Both the position numbers and the translations under genes were made by a program. 25,765 nucleotides of DNA from CAYLZN01 sp964387935 (GTDB lineage: Bacteria > Acidobacteriota > Vicinamibacteria > Vicinamibacterales > JAFNAJ01), in the NCBI GenBank assembly GCA_964387935.1, contig CAYLZN010000042.1:1-25765 (forward strand). Reading direction: 5' to 3'. Shown piece by piece: positions 12,657-25,097 of this stretch (position 1 is its first letter; the number at the start of each line of letters is the position of its first letter). Below the pieces are notes generated by a model. The model was not told the DNA's origin, did not search any database, and saw nothing but the letters and a program-made list of their open reading frames with translations.

Positions 12657-13034
12657 CTAGAGGCCGAGCACCTCGCGGGCCTTTTCGAGCAGCGCATCCG
12701 GATCGAACGGCTTGGTCATGTAGAGATCGGCCCCGACCTCCTGACCCTTCTGTCGATCGAACTCCTGTCCCTTCGCCGTCAGCAGGACGATGTAGACGTC
12801 CGAGAGGCCGAGCTCGCGCTTGGCGCGGCGGCAGACGTCGAAGCCGGAGAGCTTCGGCATCATCACGTCGAGGAACACGAGGGTCGGCTTCGCCGATTCG
12901 ATGGTCGCGAGGGCCTCTTCGCCGTTCGAGGCGGTCAGCAGCTCGACGCCCTCGTCTTCGAGGTCCTCGAGGGCCTGCTGGATCAGCGTCCGCAGGTGAG
13001 CTTCGTCGTCCACGATCAGGATCGTGCGGTACAC
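12657..13034 (-). CDS. Single-domain response regulator (CheY-like receiver)
   Basis: A 125-residue stand-alone receiver: acidic pair Asp9/Asp10 (LIVDDEAH), phospho-acceptor Asp56 (LVFLDVMMPKLSGFDV), Thr86 (VLLTAKG) and Lys108 (YMTKPFDPD). All functional residues are present and no output domain is attached, so it should act by protein contact, receiving phosphate from the hybrid kinase encoded nine bases upstream and perhaps acting on the phosphatase encoded downstream. The start is the GTG at 13034, preceded by AAGGGGA. The tight spacing on both sides supports a three-gene transcript. A second long minus frame overlapping this gene (12652-15399) is a shadow. Confidence 0.95.
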   Translation of the reverse strand: MYRTILIVDDEAHLRTLIQQALEDLEDEGVELLTASNGEEALATIESAKPTLVFLDVMMPKLSGFDVCRRAKRELGLSDVYIVLLTAKGQEFDRQKGQEVGADLYMTKPFDPDALLEKAREVLGL

Positions 13035-13043
13035 GGCTTCCCC

Positions 13044-16000
13044 TTATTGGTAGACGAGGAAGAGGACGTTCTCCATCCCCTTCTCGAAACGCAGCATCTG
13101 GACGGCGTCCGATCGCGCGGAGGACACCGAGTTGAGCAGGATGATGTCGGGCTGGAGCGAGACCGCCTTCTCGACGAGCTCCTCGCCGCGCGCCTCGGTG
13201 ACGCTGTAGCCGCGCGCCCTGAGCACGTCGGACAGCGTCTTGACCGTCGACGCCTCCTCGTCCACGACCAGCACGCGTTTGTGCGAGGTCTTCTGATCGA
13301 GCAGCGTTCCGACCTCGCGGAACAGCAGGTCGGTGTCGATCGGCTTGGTCAGGTAGCGGTCCACGCCGAGACGCACCCCCCGTTCGCGATCCTGGACGAT
13401 CGACAGGATGACGATCGGGATCTGGGCCGTCTGCGGGTCGTTCTTGAGGACGGCGGCCACGTCGAACCCGTTCATCTCCGGCATCATCACGTCGAGGACC
13501 ACGAGGTCTGGGCGGTCGCGACGGACGGTCTCGACGGCGGCCCGGCCGTTCGGCGCGACGCTCACGTGGTAGCCCGCGTCGGTGAACTCCTGCGTCAGCA
13601 GTTCGCGGATGTTCGGGTCGTCGTCGACGACCAGGATGCGCGGCGCGCGCTCCGCGGTGCGCGGGGTGGTCACCGTCACCTGGTCGCGGAGCTGGCGGAT
13701 GAGCGCGGTGAGTTCCACCGCGCCGGCCGGGACGATCGGCTCTCTGGGGGCCACCGCCTGATCGGCCGGCACGGGCACCGTGAACGAGAAGGTACTGCCC
13801 TTGCCGAGCTCGCTCTCGACCCAGATGCGGCCGCCGTGGTGCTCGACGATTTCCTTGCAGATCGGCAGCCCCAGGCCCGTGCCCTTCGGCTTGTCGGTGA
13901 GCGTGTCGCCGACCTGCTTGAAGCGCTCGAAGACCTTGGGCTGGTCGGCGGGCGCGATGCCCATGCCCGTGTCGGTCACGCTCACCACCAGCTCGCCGTT
14001 GCGGCGCACGGCGCGGCACGTGACCGAGCCGTCGCCGGTGAACTTCACCGCGTTCGAGATCAGGTTGATCACCACCTGGATCAGGCGATCGCGGTCGCCG
14101 GTGATGCCGGGCAGGTCGGGGGCGACGTCCGTGGCGAGGCGGAGGCCCTTCTGCTCGAACAGGGACGCGGTGGCGGCCGTCGCGCGCTCGATGACCTCCG
14201 CGACCGTCACCGGCTCCATATGCCATTCGAGCTTGCCCGCCTCGATCTTCGCCAGGTCGAGCACGTCGTCGATCAGCTTGGTGAGGCGCTCGCCCTCGGA
14301 GACGACCACCTTGAGGTTGTCGCCGACCTGCTGGACCGCCTGGACCGTCTTGCGGTCGTCGGTGGGCACCAGCGGGAAGATGCGCTCGTCCAGGCGCTTC
14401 TTGATGATCTTCGCGAAGCCGAGCACCGAGGTGAGCGGCGTGCGCAGCTCGTGGCTCACCGTGGAGAGGAACGCGCTCTTGGCGGCGTCGGCTTCCTCGG
14501 CCACCGCGCGGGCGCGCTCGGCTTCCTCGAAGAGCCGGCGGATCTCGTGTTCCTGCTCGTTCAGCTGGCGGTACGCGGCCGCGTTGTCGAGCGCGATGGC
14601 CGTGTAGGAGGCGAGGCTGCGCATCACGTTGAGGTGGTGCTCCGTGTAGGCGTGCTTGCGGAAGCTCTGGATCGTGATGATGCCGAGCACGTGGTCCTTG
14701 GCGACGAGCGGCATGTAGATGATCGACTGCGGCTGCTGCGACATCGAGCCGTCCTCGAGCGCGCGGCTCTCTTCTTCGAGGCGCCCGATGTACTTCGAGT
14801 ACTCGGTCGACAGGTCGTTGATGAAGACCGGCTCTCGATGCTCGAGGCACCAGACGGGCAGCTGGTTCCGATCCGTCGTGTCGCGCGTGTAGGGCGCGTA
14901 GCGCTTGCCGCGCTCGATGGCGAGCCGGTACTCGATCTCGTGCCGTTCGGGATGATAGAGCCCGACGCCGAACACCTCGGCGTCCGCCAGATCGTTGACG
15001 CGTTCGTAGAGCCGGCCGAAGATCGTGTCGATGTCGAGCGATGCCGTGATCTCGCGGCCGATTTCGCTCAGGAGCTCGACGTTCTTCTTGCCCTCGCTCT
15101 CCGACTTCGCGAGGGCCTCCGCGGCCTCGGCGCGCAGCTTGGCCTCGGCCATCTGCGCCCGCTCCCGTTCCTTGCCGATGAGGCGCCACCGCTGGAAGCG
15201 GTCCACCGCGAACACGCCGAGGGCCAGCGCCAGCAGCGCGAGCCCGTACGCCCACCACGTCCGATACCACGGCGGGAGGATCGTGAACGCGAACACCCCG
15301 TCCTCGCTCATCTGCCCGGCGACGTTGCGGGCACGGACCAGGAACCGGTAGTCGCCGTGGCCCAGGTTGGTGAAGTCGCGGCGCGTTTCGTGAGTCCACG
15401 GCGACCAGTCGTCATCGAGGCCCTCGAGGCGAGTCTGATACTCGGTGGCGGTCTCGTCCAGGAAGCTGGGCGCGGCGTACTCGAACCGCATCGTGCTCGC
15501 GGAGGCTGGCAGGCGGGGCATCGCGAGCGAGCCGGCACCCAGAAACAGCGGGCGATCCTGGCCTGCGGTCACGCGGCGCACGAGCGCCGGCAGCGTCGTC
15601 GGCGTCGTCGTCGCCTGGCGCGACAGGTCGAAGCGGACGAAGGAGTTCTGCCAGCCGAACCAGGCCACATCATCCGGGTCGGTCCAGACGACGCCGGCCG
15701 GCGTGTCGCCAAAGCGGTTGAACGTCGTCCGGTCCATCGACCACGTTCCGTCGCCGGCTTTCGTGAAGACCGCCGTCCCGCGCCCGAAGTTCGCGAACAC
15801 CCGACCGTGGGACCCCTCCGCCAGGCCGAAACCGGCCCGCAGGAAGTCCGAGGGCAGCGCGTCGAAGGCCTTCTCGCGCTGGAAGCGTCGCGATGCCGGA
15901 TCGAACCTGGCCACGAAGTAGTTCCTCGTGCCGCCCCACGGCACGAAGTAAGGCTCCCCGGCGATCGGAACGGTGAAGATCCCCCCGTCGGGCAATCCCT

Positions 16001-17573
16001 GCGCGGTGCCGAAGCGCTCCACCTTCGCGTGCGGCCGTGGCAGGCCCGGCCCCGGTTTCGACGCGAACGACACGAGCAGCAGGCCCGTGGACGCAGTGCC
16101 CGCCCACACCGACCCGTCGGCGTTCTCATGCACGGAACGCACCTGGTCGGTGACTTCCGGGACCCGACCCTCGTCAATCCACCGTCCATCCTCCAGGCGG
16201 AACGAGGCGAGCCCGTCGAACAGGCCAATCCAGAGCCGTGTCGGGTCCAGCCGGGAGCGTACGAGTGCGGCGGCGCGATACGTGCCGTCGGCCGGGGCAT
16301 ACACGGCGACCGCACTGTCACCCTTGATCTCGTAGAGGCCATCCGTACACGCCACCGGAAGCGCAGGCGGCCGCCGGCCGGCGGAGTCCGGCATGCTCTC
16401 GAACCACCAGCACTGGTTGCCAAGCCCCGTGACGGGGGAAAAACGTCGCGGACTGCCGGGCTCGCTCCCGAGGAGATATGCCACCCCGCCCTGCCAGGCG
16501 AGGTACAGCCGCCCCTCGTGCCTCGTCAGGTTGAAGTTGCCCTGGTAGCCGTCGGCCTGCTCGAAGAAGGACACCGGCGAGGGCGTTTCGATGCGGGCCA
16601 CACCTCGTTCGAGGGCCGCCCAGACCGCGCCCTCGCGATCGGTCATGAGGTAGTAGACCGCGTTCGACGGCAGGCCGTGGTTCTGGTCGAGCGCGGTGAC
16701 CAGGCGACCCTGGCGGTCCATGATCGCCATGCCTCCCCTGGTCATCGCGAAGGCGATCGTCCCGGTCGGCATCACGATGCCGCGATAGAGGTTGCCGGCC
16801 TTGATCAGGGCGTCGAGTTCCGTGGGAAAGGGGACGAGCGTCGATCCGTCGTACAGGAACAGGCCGTTCGAGCGCGTGCCGACGAGCAGGCGGCGCTCGT
16901 CGTAGCGGAGCACCACGGGGTAGACCTCGCGAGCGAGCGCCATGGTCCCCGGGAGCGCGCGGAACGTGTCGCCCTCGAGGACGTTCAGCCCGGACTCCGG
17001 CATGGTCACGTACATCTGGCCATCCACGAGCGACGCCCGGTTGAAGCGCGAGGGCGGGTGGAGCACGGTGATCGTCTCGTTCGCCCAGCGGAACAGCACC
17101 TGTTCGCTTTCGAACAGGACACCGTCCTTGGTCACGAAGGTACGCCAGACGTCGCTGAACCGGCGATCCGCCTCGGGCACGCGATCGAGGAGCGACACGT
17201 ACTTGAGCTCCCCGGCGGCGTCGGGTGCCAGGTACCCGAAGTCGCCCACGCTCCCCACGTAGATGCGGCCGGCGGCATCGATGGCGAGCGAGCGCACCGT
17301 GTCGAGCGTCGGCGTCTCGATCAGCCGCCACGAGGCTCCATCGAACTCGAGCACGCCGGACTGGCTGCCGACGTAGATGACACCACGTGTGTCCTGGACC
17401 ATGGTCCAGTTCTGGCCACCGCCCCCCAGTTCGACGGGCCGGTAGCCGCGGATGAAGGGCCGGCCCTCCTCCGGGTGCCGCACCGGGGCGCTCGGAGCCG
17501 GCGGCGCCTGGGCGAGGCCCGGGCCGGCGCACGCCAGCAGGATGGACACGAAGAGCCACACACGTCGGGTCAC
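13044..17573 (-). CDS. Hybrid two-component sensor histidine kinase: Reg_prop/Y_Y_Y - TM - GAF - HisKA - HATPase - REC - REC
   Basis: A 1509-residue protein from the GTG at 17573 (GGAG ribosome site). Signal peptide (MTRRVWLFVSILLACAGPGLAQ), then a ~650-residue periplasmic propeller with two-component-regulator repeats (such as GSVWAGTASTGLLL), a Y_Y_Y domain near 700-765, and a membrane helix near 773-795 (WWAYGLALLALALGVFAV). A coiled linker leads to a GAF domain (about 840-1000), HisKA with phospho-acceptor His1041 (SHELRTPL), and HATPase (NLISNAVKF, DTGMGI, GTGLGL). Receiver 1 has Asp1361 (VVLDVMMPEMNGFDV). Receiver 2 is degenerate: Asn1481 (LLNSV) stands where the Asp should be, and the protein ends soon after, without the usual Lys region. 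The layout is a variant of Bacteroides-style hybrid sensors that detect polysaccharide fragments, but without an AraC output domain. The stop is nine bases before the response-regulator start. Confidence 0.95.
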   Translation of the reverse strand: MTRRVWLFVSILLACAGPGLAQAPPAPSAPVRHPEEGRPFIRGYRPVELGGGGQNWTMVQDTRGVIYVGSQSGVLEFDGASWRLIETPTLDTVRSLAIDAAGRIYVGSVGDFGYLAPDAAGELKYVSLLDRVPEADRRFSDVWRTFVTKDGVLFESEQVLFRWANETITVLHPPSRFNRASLVDGQMYVTMPESGLNVLEGDTFRALPGTMALAREVYPVVLRYDERRLLVGTRSNGLFLYDGSTLVPFPTELDALIKAGNLYRGIVMPTGTIAFAMTRGGMAIMDRQGRLVTALDQNHGLPSNAVYYLMTDREGAVWAALERGVARIETPSPVSFFEQADGYQGNFNLTRHEGRLYLAWQGGVAYLLGSEPGSPRRFSPVTGLGNQCWWFESMPDSAGRRPPALPVACTDGLYEIKGDSAVAVYAPADGTYRAAALVRSRLDPTRLWIGLFDGLASFRLEDGRWIDEGRVPEVTDQVRSVHENADGSVWAGTASTGLLLVSFASKPGPGLPRPHAKVERFGTAQGLPDGGIFTVPIAGEPYFVPWGGTRNYFVARFDPASRRFQREKAFDALPSDFLRAGFGLAEGSHGRVFANFGRGTAVFTKAGDGTWSMDRTTFNRFGDTPAGVVWTDPDDVAWFGWQNSFVRFDLSRQATTTPTTLPALVRRVTAGQDRPLFLGAGSLAMPRLPASASTMRFEYAAPSFLDETATEYQTRLEGLDDDWSPWTHETRRDFTNLGHGDYRFLVRARNVAGQMSEDGVFAFTILPPWYRTWWAYGLALLALALGVFAVDRFQRWRLIGKERERAQMAEAKLRAEAAEALAKSESEGKKNVELLSEIGREITASLDIDTIFGRLYERVNDLADAEVFGVGLYHPERHEIEYRLAIERGKRYAPYTRDTTDRNQLPVWCLEHREPVFINDLSTEYSKYIGRLEEESRALEDGSMSQQPQSIIYMPLVAKDHVLGIITIQSFRKHAYTEHHLNVMRSLASYTAIALDNAAAYRQLNEQEHEIRRLFEEAERARAVAEEADAAKSAFLSTVSHELRTPLTSVLGFAKIIKKRLDERIFPLVPTDDRKTVQAVQQVGDNLKVVVSEGERLTKLIDDVLDLAKIEAGKLEWHMEPVTVAEVIERATAATASLFEQKGLRLATDVAPDLPGITGDRDRLIQVVINLISNAVKFTGDGSVTCRAVRRNGELVVSVTDTGMGIAPADQPKVFERFKQVGDTLTDKPKGTGLGLPICKEIVEHHGGRIWVESELGKGSTFSFTVPVPADQAVAPREPIVPAGAVELTALIRQLRDQVTVTTPRTAERAPRILVVDDDPNIRELLTQEFTDAGYHVSVAPNGRAAVETVRRDRPDLVVLDVMMPEMNGFDVAAVLKNDPQTAQIPIVILSIVQDRERGVRLGVDRYLTKPIDTDLLFREVGTLLDQKTSHKRVLVVDEEASTVKTLSDVLRARGYSVTEARGEELVEKAVSLQPDIILLNSVSSARSDAVQMLRFEKGMENVLFLVYQ

Positions 17574-17921
17574 TCGGACGCTCCAGGGACTGATCAGAGT
17601 CCGCAGATTCTACCGCGGAACGGGGTCCGTGCCACTGACCGCCGAGATCGCGCGGATCCTGCCGAGAACCCGCCTGCTGGAAACTGATCACTGGAAACTG
17701 AAAACTGATCTATCATCCCCCCCATTCCGTGCACGCCCGGGGTTTCCCGGCGTCGCGGCGCAAGTTGCAGACGCAGGGCGCGGCGCCCCAGGCCGCGAGC
17801 TCCAGGTCCAGCCCCCAGCTGTCAGGAGGTGCGTATGCGCGGCGGCCGCACACTCGTGCCGTCCTGGGCCCCAACGGGCCACAACTCCCTCTGGCTCTGT
17901 CTGTCGAATCCAGGAGGCCTC
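17574..17921. other. Divergent intergenic region between hybrid kinase and TonB receptor
   Basis: 348 bp without a supported gene. On the minus strand TAGAAT (17612-17607) could be the -10 box of the kinase operon, beside a small palindrome GGACT-GATCAG-AGTCC at 17587-17602. On the plus strand TATCAT (17711-17716) is a weak -10 candidate for the receptor. An A-rich direct repeat lies at 17677-17710. The stretch 17717-17910 shows nothing further; frames running through it are extensions of shadows. Confidence 0.6.
17677..17710. repeat. Short degenerate direct repeat (CTGGAAACTG / AAACTGATC)
   Basis: CTGGAAACTG occurs at 17677-17686 and 17691-17700, and AAACTGATC at 17681-17689 and 17702-17710, giving a small interleaved array that is AT-rich compared with its surroundings. 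It lies in the divergent gap upstream of the TonB-dependent receptor. Function unknown. Confidence 0.6.
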
Positions 17922-21830
<3,909 letters not shown>

Positions 21831-21834
21831 AGCA

Positions 21835-21957
21835 GGCTCAGGGCTCAGGACTCAAGGCTCAGGGCGCAGGGCCCAGGGCTCAGGGCCCAGGGCTCAGGGC
21901 GCAGGGCGCAAGGCTCAGGGCGCAGGGCGCAAGGCCAGGGCTCGAGGCTCAGAGCAG
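21835..21957. repeat. Heptamer minisatellite, consensus GGCNCAR (array 1)
   Basis: About 17 tandem 7-bp units such as GGCTCAG, GGCGCAG, GGCCCAG and GGCGCAA run from five bases after the receptor stop to 21952, with a short degenerate tail. One unit has lost a base (GGCCAG, 21933-21938). The same heptamer family forms a second array at 25704-25765. Confidence 0.9.
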
Positions 21958-21962
21958 GGTCG

Positions 21963-21997
21963 CGGCCCGGCCGGGTTGATCCCGACCGGGCCGTTTT
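21963..21997 (+). terminator. Rho-independent terminator of the TonB receptor gene
   Basis: A 13-bp stem with one mismatch (CGGCCCGGCCGGG, loop TTGAT, CCCGACCGGGCCG) is followed by TTTT at 21994-21997. It lies 133 bp after the receptor stop, beyond the heptamer array, and before the next gene. Confidence 0.8.
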
Positions 21998-22013
21998 CGT
22001 CAGTGGCATCGGA

Positions 22014-22042
22014 GTCGCCATATTTTATGAAATAATGGCGAC
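22014..22042. promoter_or_regulatory. 29-bp palindrome abutting the ATPase start codon
   Basis: Arms GTCGCCAT (22014-22021) and ATGGCGAC (22035-22042) are perfect inverted repeats. The AT-rich centre is partly symmetric (TTT/AAA) and stands out from the GC-rich surroundings. The ATG of the AAA/DUF4143 gene follows at the very next base, so the palindrome occupies the ribosome-site or leaderless-start position. Candidate operator or mRNA hairpin controlling translation. Confidence 0.6.
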
Positions 22043-23179
22043 ATGTTCGCCAGGGCCATCGGCCTGCCGCCGAAGCAGAGCTTCTTCCTCTTCGGCCCGC
22101 GCGGCACCGGCAAGTCCACGCTCCTGCAGGGCGCGATGCGCGAGGCCGTCTACGTCGACCTCCTCGATCTCGGCGTCTACAGCGAACTACTGGCCCACCC
22201 GCAGCGGCTCGAGGCCCTGGCGCTTCCTCACATGCCGGCACCCATCGTGATCGACGAGGTGCAGCGCCTGCCCGTGCTCCTCGACGAGGTCCACCGGCTG
22301 ATCGAGCGTCGGCGCTGGCGGTTCGCTTTGACGGGCTCGAGCGCCCGGAAGCTCCGGCGTGGCGGGGCCAACCTGCTCGCCGGCCGGGCCCGCACGCTGG
22401 CGATGCATCCGCTGACGGCGGCTGAGCTCGGCAGCCGGTTCGACATCCGGCACTCCTTGAAATACGGCCAGCTGCCGGGCGCCTACATCGAGACCGATCC
22501 TTCGGCGTACCTGGCGAGCTATTCGGGAACCTACCTCCGCGAAGAGGTGCAGGCCGAAGCGTTGACGCGAAACCTCGACGCCTTCGCGCGCTTCCTCACG
22601 GCGGCCAGCTTCTCCCAGGCGGCGGTGCTTTCGGTGTCCGCGGTGGCCCGGGACGTCGGCCTGCCGCGCAAGACCGTCGAGGGCTATTTCCAGCTGCTCG
22701 ACGACCTGCTGCTCTCGGTACGGCTCCCGGTGTTCACACGCCGGGCCAGGCGGCCCATGACCGCGCACCAGAAGTTCTATTTCTTCGATGTCGGCGTCTT
22801 CCGCGCGCTGCGCCCCAGGGGGCCACTCGACAGCGCCGAGGACATCGACGGCCCCGCCCTGGAAACGCTGGTCCTCCAGGAGCTCCGGGCGACCAACGAC
22901 AACCACGGCCTCGGCTACCAGCTGCACTTCTGGCACACGCGGGACCACAAGGAGGTCGATTTCGTTCTCTACGGCGAGCGAGGCCTCGTGGCCATCGAGG
23001 TCAAGCGAGCCGCGCGTTTCCGCGACGAGGACCTGGCCGCGCTGCGACTCTTCGGCGAGGACTACCCGATGGCCCGCCGGATTCTGCTCTATGGCGGGCA
23101 GAGAGAGTACCGCGTCGACGGGATGCAGGTGCTCCCCCTGACCTCGGCGCTGCCAGCACTCCGCGACGTGATCAGCTGA
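22043..23179 (+). CDS. AAA-family ATPase with DUF4143 domain
   Basis: A 378-residue protein starting MFARAIGLPPKQSFFLFGPR, the usual N-terminus of this family, which fixes the start although no Shine-Dalgarno is present. Walker A is GPRGTGKST with Lys24, Walker B is IVIDEVQ with Asp71/Glu72, and the sensor-like ALTGSSARKLRR follows. The C-terminal half is DUF4143, with a winged-helix-like stretch (SVSAVARDVGLPRKTVEGYF) and a degraded or real PD-(D/E)xK pattern: Asp306 (KEVDFVLYG) and Glu319-Val-Lys321 (VAIEVKRA). Length is normal. Such genes are widespread, mobile-like single genes in bacteria and archaea, and their biological role is not established. It stands alone here between a terminator and a convergent MFS gene. 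Confidence 0.92.
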   Translation: MFARAIGLPPKQSFFLFGPRGTGKSTLLQGAMREAVYVDLLDLGVYSELLAHPQRLEALALPHMPAPIVIDEVQRLPVLLDEVHRLIERRRWRFALTGSSARKLRRGGANLLAGRARTLAMHPLTAAELGSRFDIRHSLKYGQLPGAYIETDPSAYLASYSGTYLREEVQAEALTRNLDAFARFLTAASFSQAAVLSVSAVARDVGLPRKTVEGYFQLLDDLLLSVRLPVFTRRARRPMTAHQKFYFFDVGVFRALRPRGPLDSAEDIDGPALETLVLQELRATNDNHGLGYQLHFWHTRDHKEVDFVLYGERGLVAIEVKRAARFRDEDLAALRLFGEDYPMARRILLYGGQREYRVDGMQVLPLTSALPALRDVIS

Positions 23180-23316
23180 GCACCGACGACCGAGGAGCGA
23201 GGGCCGCAGACGGATGGAAATCCCTCGCGGGTCGAGGGCGCACTTCGCACCCGTCACGAGGCACTCGACACGGTCGCCAGAGGGCATGACGGGTGCGCGC
23301 ACAGCCCGGGCGGGGC

Positions 23317-24528
23317 CTATCTGAGGGCCCGCAGCCTCGGGACGCGGAACCAGGTGATCACGGCGCTCGCGCCGAGCAGCGACGCGCAGAGAGCAATGGT
23401 TACCGGCGGTCCGAGGCGTTCCGCCAGCGCGCCCACGAGCAGCGCGCCTACCGGCAACATGCCGAAGAAGGTGAGCGTGTAGATGCCCATCACGCGCCCG
23501 CGAATGGCGTCCGGCACGGTCGTCTGCACGATGGCGTTCGCCAGGTTGTGTACCAGGATCATGCCCCAGCCGACCAGCGCGAGAGCGGCCAGCGAGGCGC
23601 CGAGCGTGCGCGTCGCCGAGAACGCGAGCAGGCCCGCGGGGATGGCGAACGTCCCCAGCGTGAGCAGGCGCCCCCGGAACGTGAAGCGACCGAGCGACGC
23701 GATCAGCAGCGCCGCGACGAGCGCTCCTGCGCCACGCGCGGACAGCAGCAGACCGTTGGTTCGCGCCGTGCCGTGCAGGATGCTGACCGCCCAGGCCGGC
23801 AGCAGGGTCAGGCACGACATGCCGAGCCCGCTCATGAGCGCCACGAGTGCGACGAGTGCGCGGACCGTTGGCTCGGACGCGACGTAGGCCACCCCGGCCT
23901 TGAGCTGCGCCATCACGGATTCAGCCGATGACGCGGCCGCGGTGTCGCGAAGGTCCATCGCCAGCAGCGCCGAGATGACCGCGACAAACGACAGCCCGTT
24001 CAGCGTGAAGCACCACCCCGGGCCCACCGCGTCGTACGTGAGGCCGGCGATCGCTGGTCCAATGGCGATCGCGGTGTTGAACATGGTCGAGTTGAGCGCG
24101 ATGGCGTTGGTGAGATCCTCACGCGCGACGAGCTCGGACACGAAGGCCTGCCGGGCGGGCGCGTCGAACGCCTGGGCCAGGCCGAGGCCGAAGGCGAACC
24201 CGAGCACGTGCCAGGCGGCGATGCGCCCGGAGAACGTCAGCGCGGCCAGCGCGAAGGCGAGGAGCATCATCGCGGTCTGCGTGAGGACCAGGAGCCGCCG
24301 TCGCGGCATGCGGTCGCTCAGGACGCCGCCATAGAGCATGAGCACCCAGCTCGGGAGCCCTGCCGCGAACCCCACGTAGCCGAGGTATGCCGGTGAGCGT
24401 GTCAGTTCGTAGACGAGGTAGCCCTGGGCCGTGGTCTGCATCCACGTGCCGAACAGCGACGTGAGCTGACCGGCGAACCACAGCCGGTAGTTGCGGTGAC
24501 GGAGGGCGACGAACGCCCGCGGGAGCAC
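23317..24528 (-). CDS. MFS transporter, EntS-like (MFS_3 / transmembrane secretion effector type)
   Basis: A 403-residue hydrophobic protein with about 12 predicted membrane segments. It opens MLPRAFVALRHRNYRLWFAG then QLTSLFGTWMQ, the characteristic N-terminus of the MFS_3 group that includes the enterobactin exporter EntS. The loop motif GGVLSDRMPRRRLL matches the MFS signature between segments 2 and 3; DAPARQAFVSELV and NLANAIVQTTVPDAIRGRVMG are further family stretches. It probably exports a small molecule by proton antiport; the substrate is unknown. The start is a GTG at 24528 with no clear ribosome site and the in-frame upstream sequence has no better start, so the N-terminus is somewhat uncertain. 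It lies 78 bp after the DUF4920 gene on the same strand. Confidence 0.9.
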   Translation of the reverse strand: MLPRAFVALRHRNYRLWFAGQLTSLFGTWMQTTAQGYLVYELTRSPAYLGYVGFAAGLPSWVLMLYGGVLSDRMPRRRLLVLTQTAMMLLAFALAALTFSGRIAAWHVLGFAFGLGLAQAFDAPARQAFVSELVAREDLTNAIALNSTMFNTAIAIGPAIAGLTYDAVGPGWCFTLNGLSFVAVISALLAMDLRDTAAASSAESVMAQLKAGVAYVASEPTVRALVALVALMSGLGMSCLTLLPAWAVSILHGTARTNGLLLSARGAGALVAALLIASLGRFTFRGRLLTLGTFAIPAGLLAFSATRTLGASLAALALVGWGMILVHNLANAIVQTTVPDAIRGRVMGIYTLTFFGMLPVGALLVGALAERLGPPVTIALCASLLGASAVITWFRVPRLRALR

Positions 24529-24606
24529 GCGGCTGCCGTGCAGGACTGCGCCGACGCGCGCCCGCGGCTGCGGGCGGCGCCGGCGTCGGGAGAAGGGGCC
24601 GCGTCG

Positions 24607-25068
24607 TTACTGGACGACGACGCCCGTGGCCTTGACCTGGTAGCGCTTGCTGAAGTCGGCCGCCTTGGGCTGCACCTTGGCGTGTTCGCCCGCCGACTCG
24701 TTGCCGTGGGCATCGCCGGCGGCGACCTGTTCGAACACGCCTTCGGCGCGGGCTTGCCGGCCCTTGAGTGAAATGGGGAACTTGATCGGGCCGCCATCTT
24801 CAACCTTGAACCGCACGGCTTGGTCCTCGTTGCCGGCAGGGGCGATGGCCAGCCAGCAGCCCATCTCCTGGCAGACGGCGGTGACGACACCGTCGAGGCG
24901 GATCGTCTTGCCGACGTACTTGTCGGGGGACGCGTACAGGTCCTTGATAGGCGTGGCCGCGGTGAGCTTCACGCCGGTCCCGAAGGTTTCCTCGGCGGCC
25001 TGGAGGGCCGGGACGAGCGCAACGCAGGCGATGGCGACGAGCAGGAAGGGTCGGAAGGCACGAAGCAT
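24607..25068 (-). CDS. Secreted DUF4920-family protein
   Basis: A 153-residue protein. The ATG at 25068 has a GGAGG site and opens a signal peptide (MLRAFRPFLLVAIACVALVP, then ALQAAEE). A frame extension to 25098 has no ribosome site and abuts the palindromic repeat. The body carries KYVGKTIRLDGVVTAVCQEM followed by GCWLAI, the CxxxGCW core of DUF4920 proteins, which are predicted small OB-fold-like exported proteins of unknown role; the two cysteines may pair or bind metal. It lies between the DUF6265 gene and the MFS gene on the same strand, so the three may form a transcript, although the strong inverted repeat between it and DUF6265 may break it. Confidence 0.87.
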   Translation of the reverse strand: MLRAFRPFLLVAIACVALVPALQAAEETFGTGVKLTAATPIKDLYASPDKYVGKTIRLDGVVTAVCQEMGCWLAIAPAGNEDQAVRFKVEDGGPIKFPISLKGRQARAEGVFEQVAAGDAHGNESAGEHAKVQPKAADFSKRYQVKATGVVVQ

Positions 25069-25097
25069 GCGGGAACCTCCAAAACGGCGATTGTACA

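Noticed and set aside
12402..17687. A 1761-codon plus-strand open frame opposite the hybrid kinase operon
   Set aside because: It mirrors the kinase/regulator/phosphatase genes, has Arg/His/Gln/Glu-rich composition with no domain, crosses several real gene boundaries, and is explained by high-GC codon usage on the opposite strand.
17829..17921. Upstream start of the TonB receptor at 17829
   Set aside because: The added residues have no signal-peptide character, while the ATG at 17922 has AGGAGG at proper spacing and opens a normal signal peptide.
21835..21957. CRISPR array
   Set aside because: The unit is 7 bp and contiguous, with no spacers and no cas genes, so it is a minisatellite.
23180..23316. 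Possible small gene or terminator between the convergent ATPase and MFS genes
   Set aside because: Only weak, short inverted repeats and shadow frames are present; no T-run hairpin or ribosome site could be supported.
22187..23815. 542-codon minus frame spanning the ATPase gene and the end of the MFS gene
   Set aside because: It runs across two unrelated genes in other frames and has no recognisable motif.
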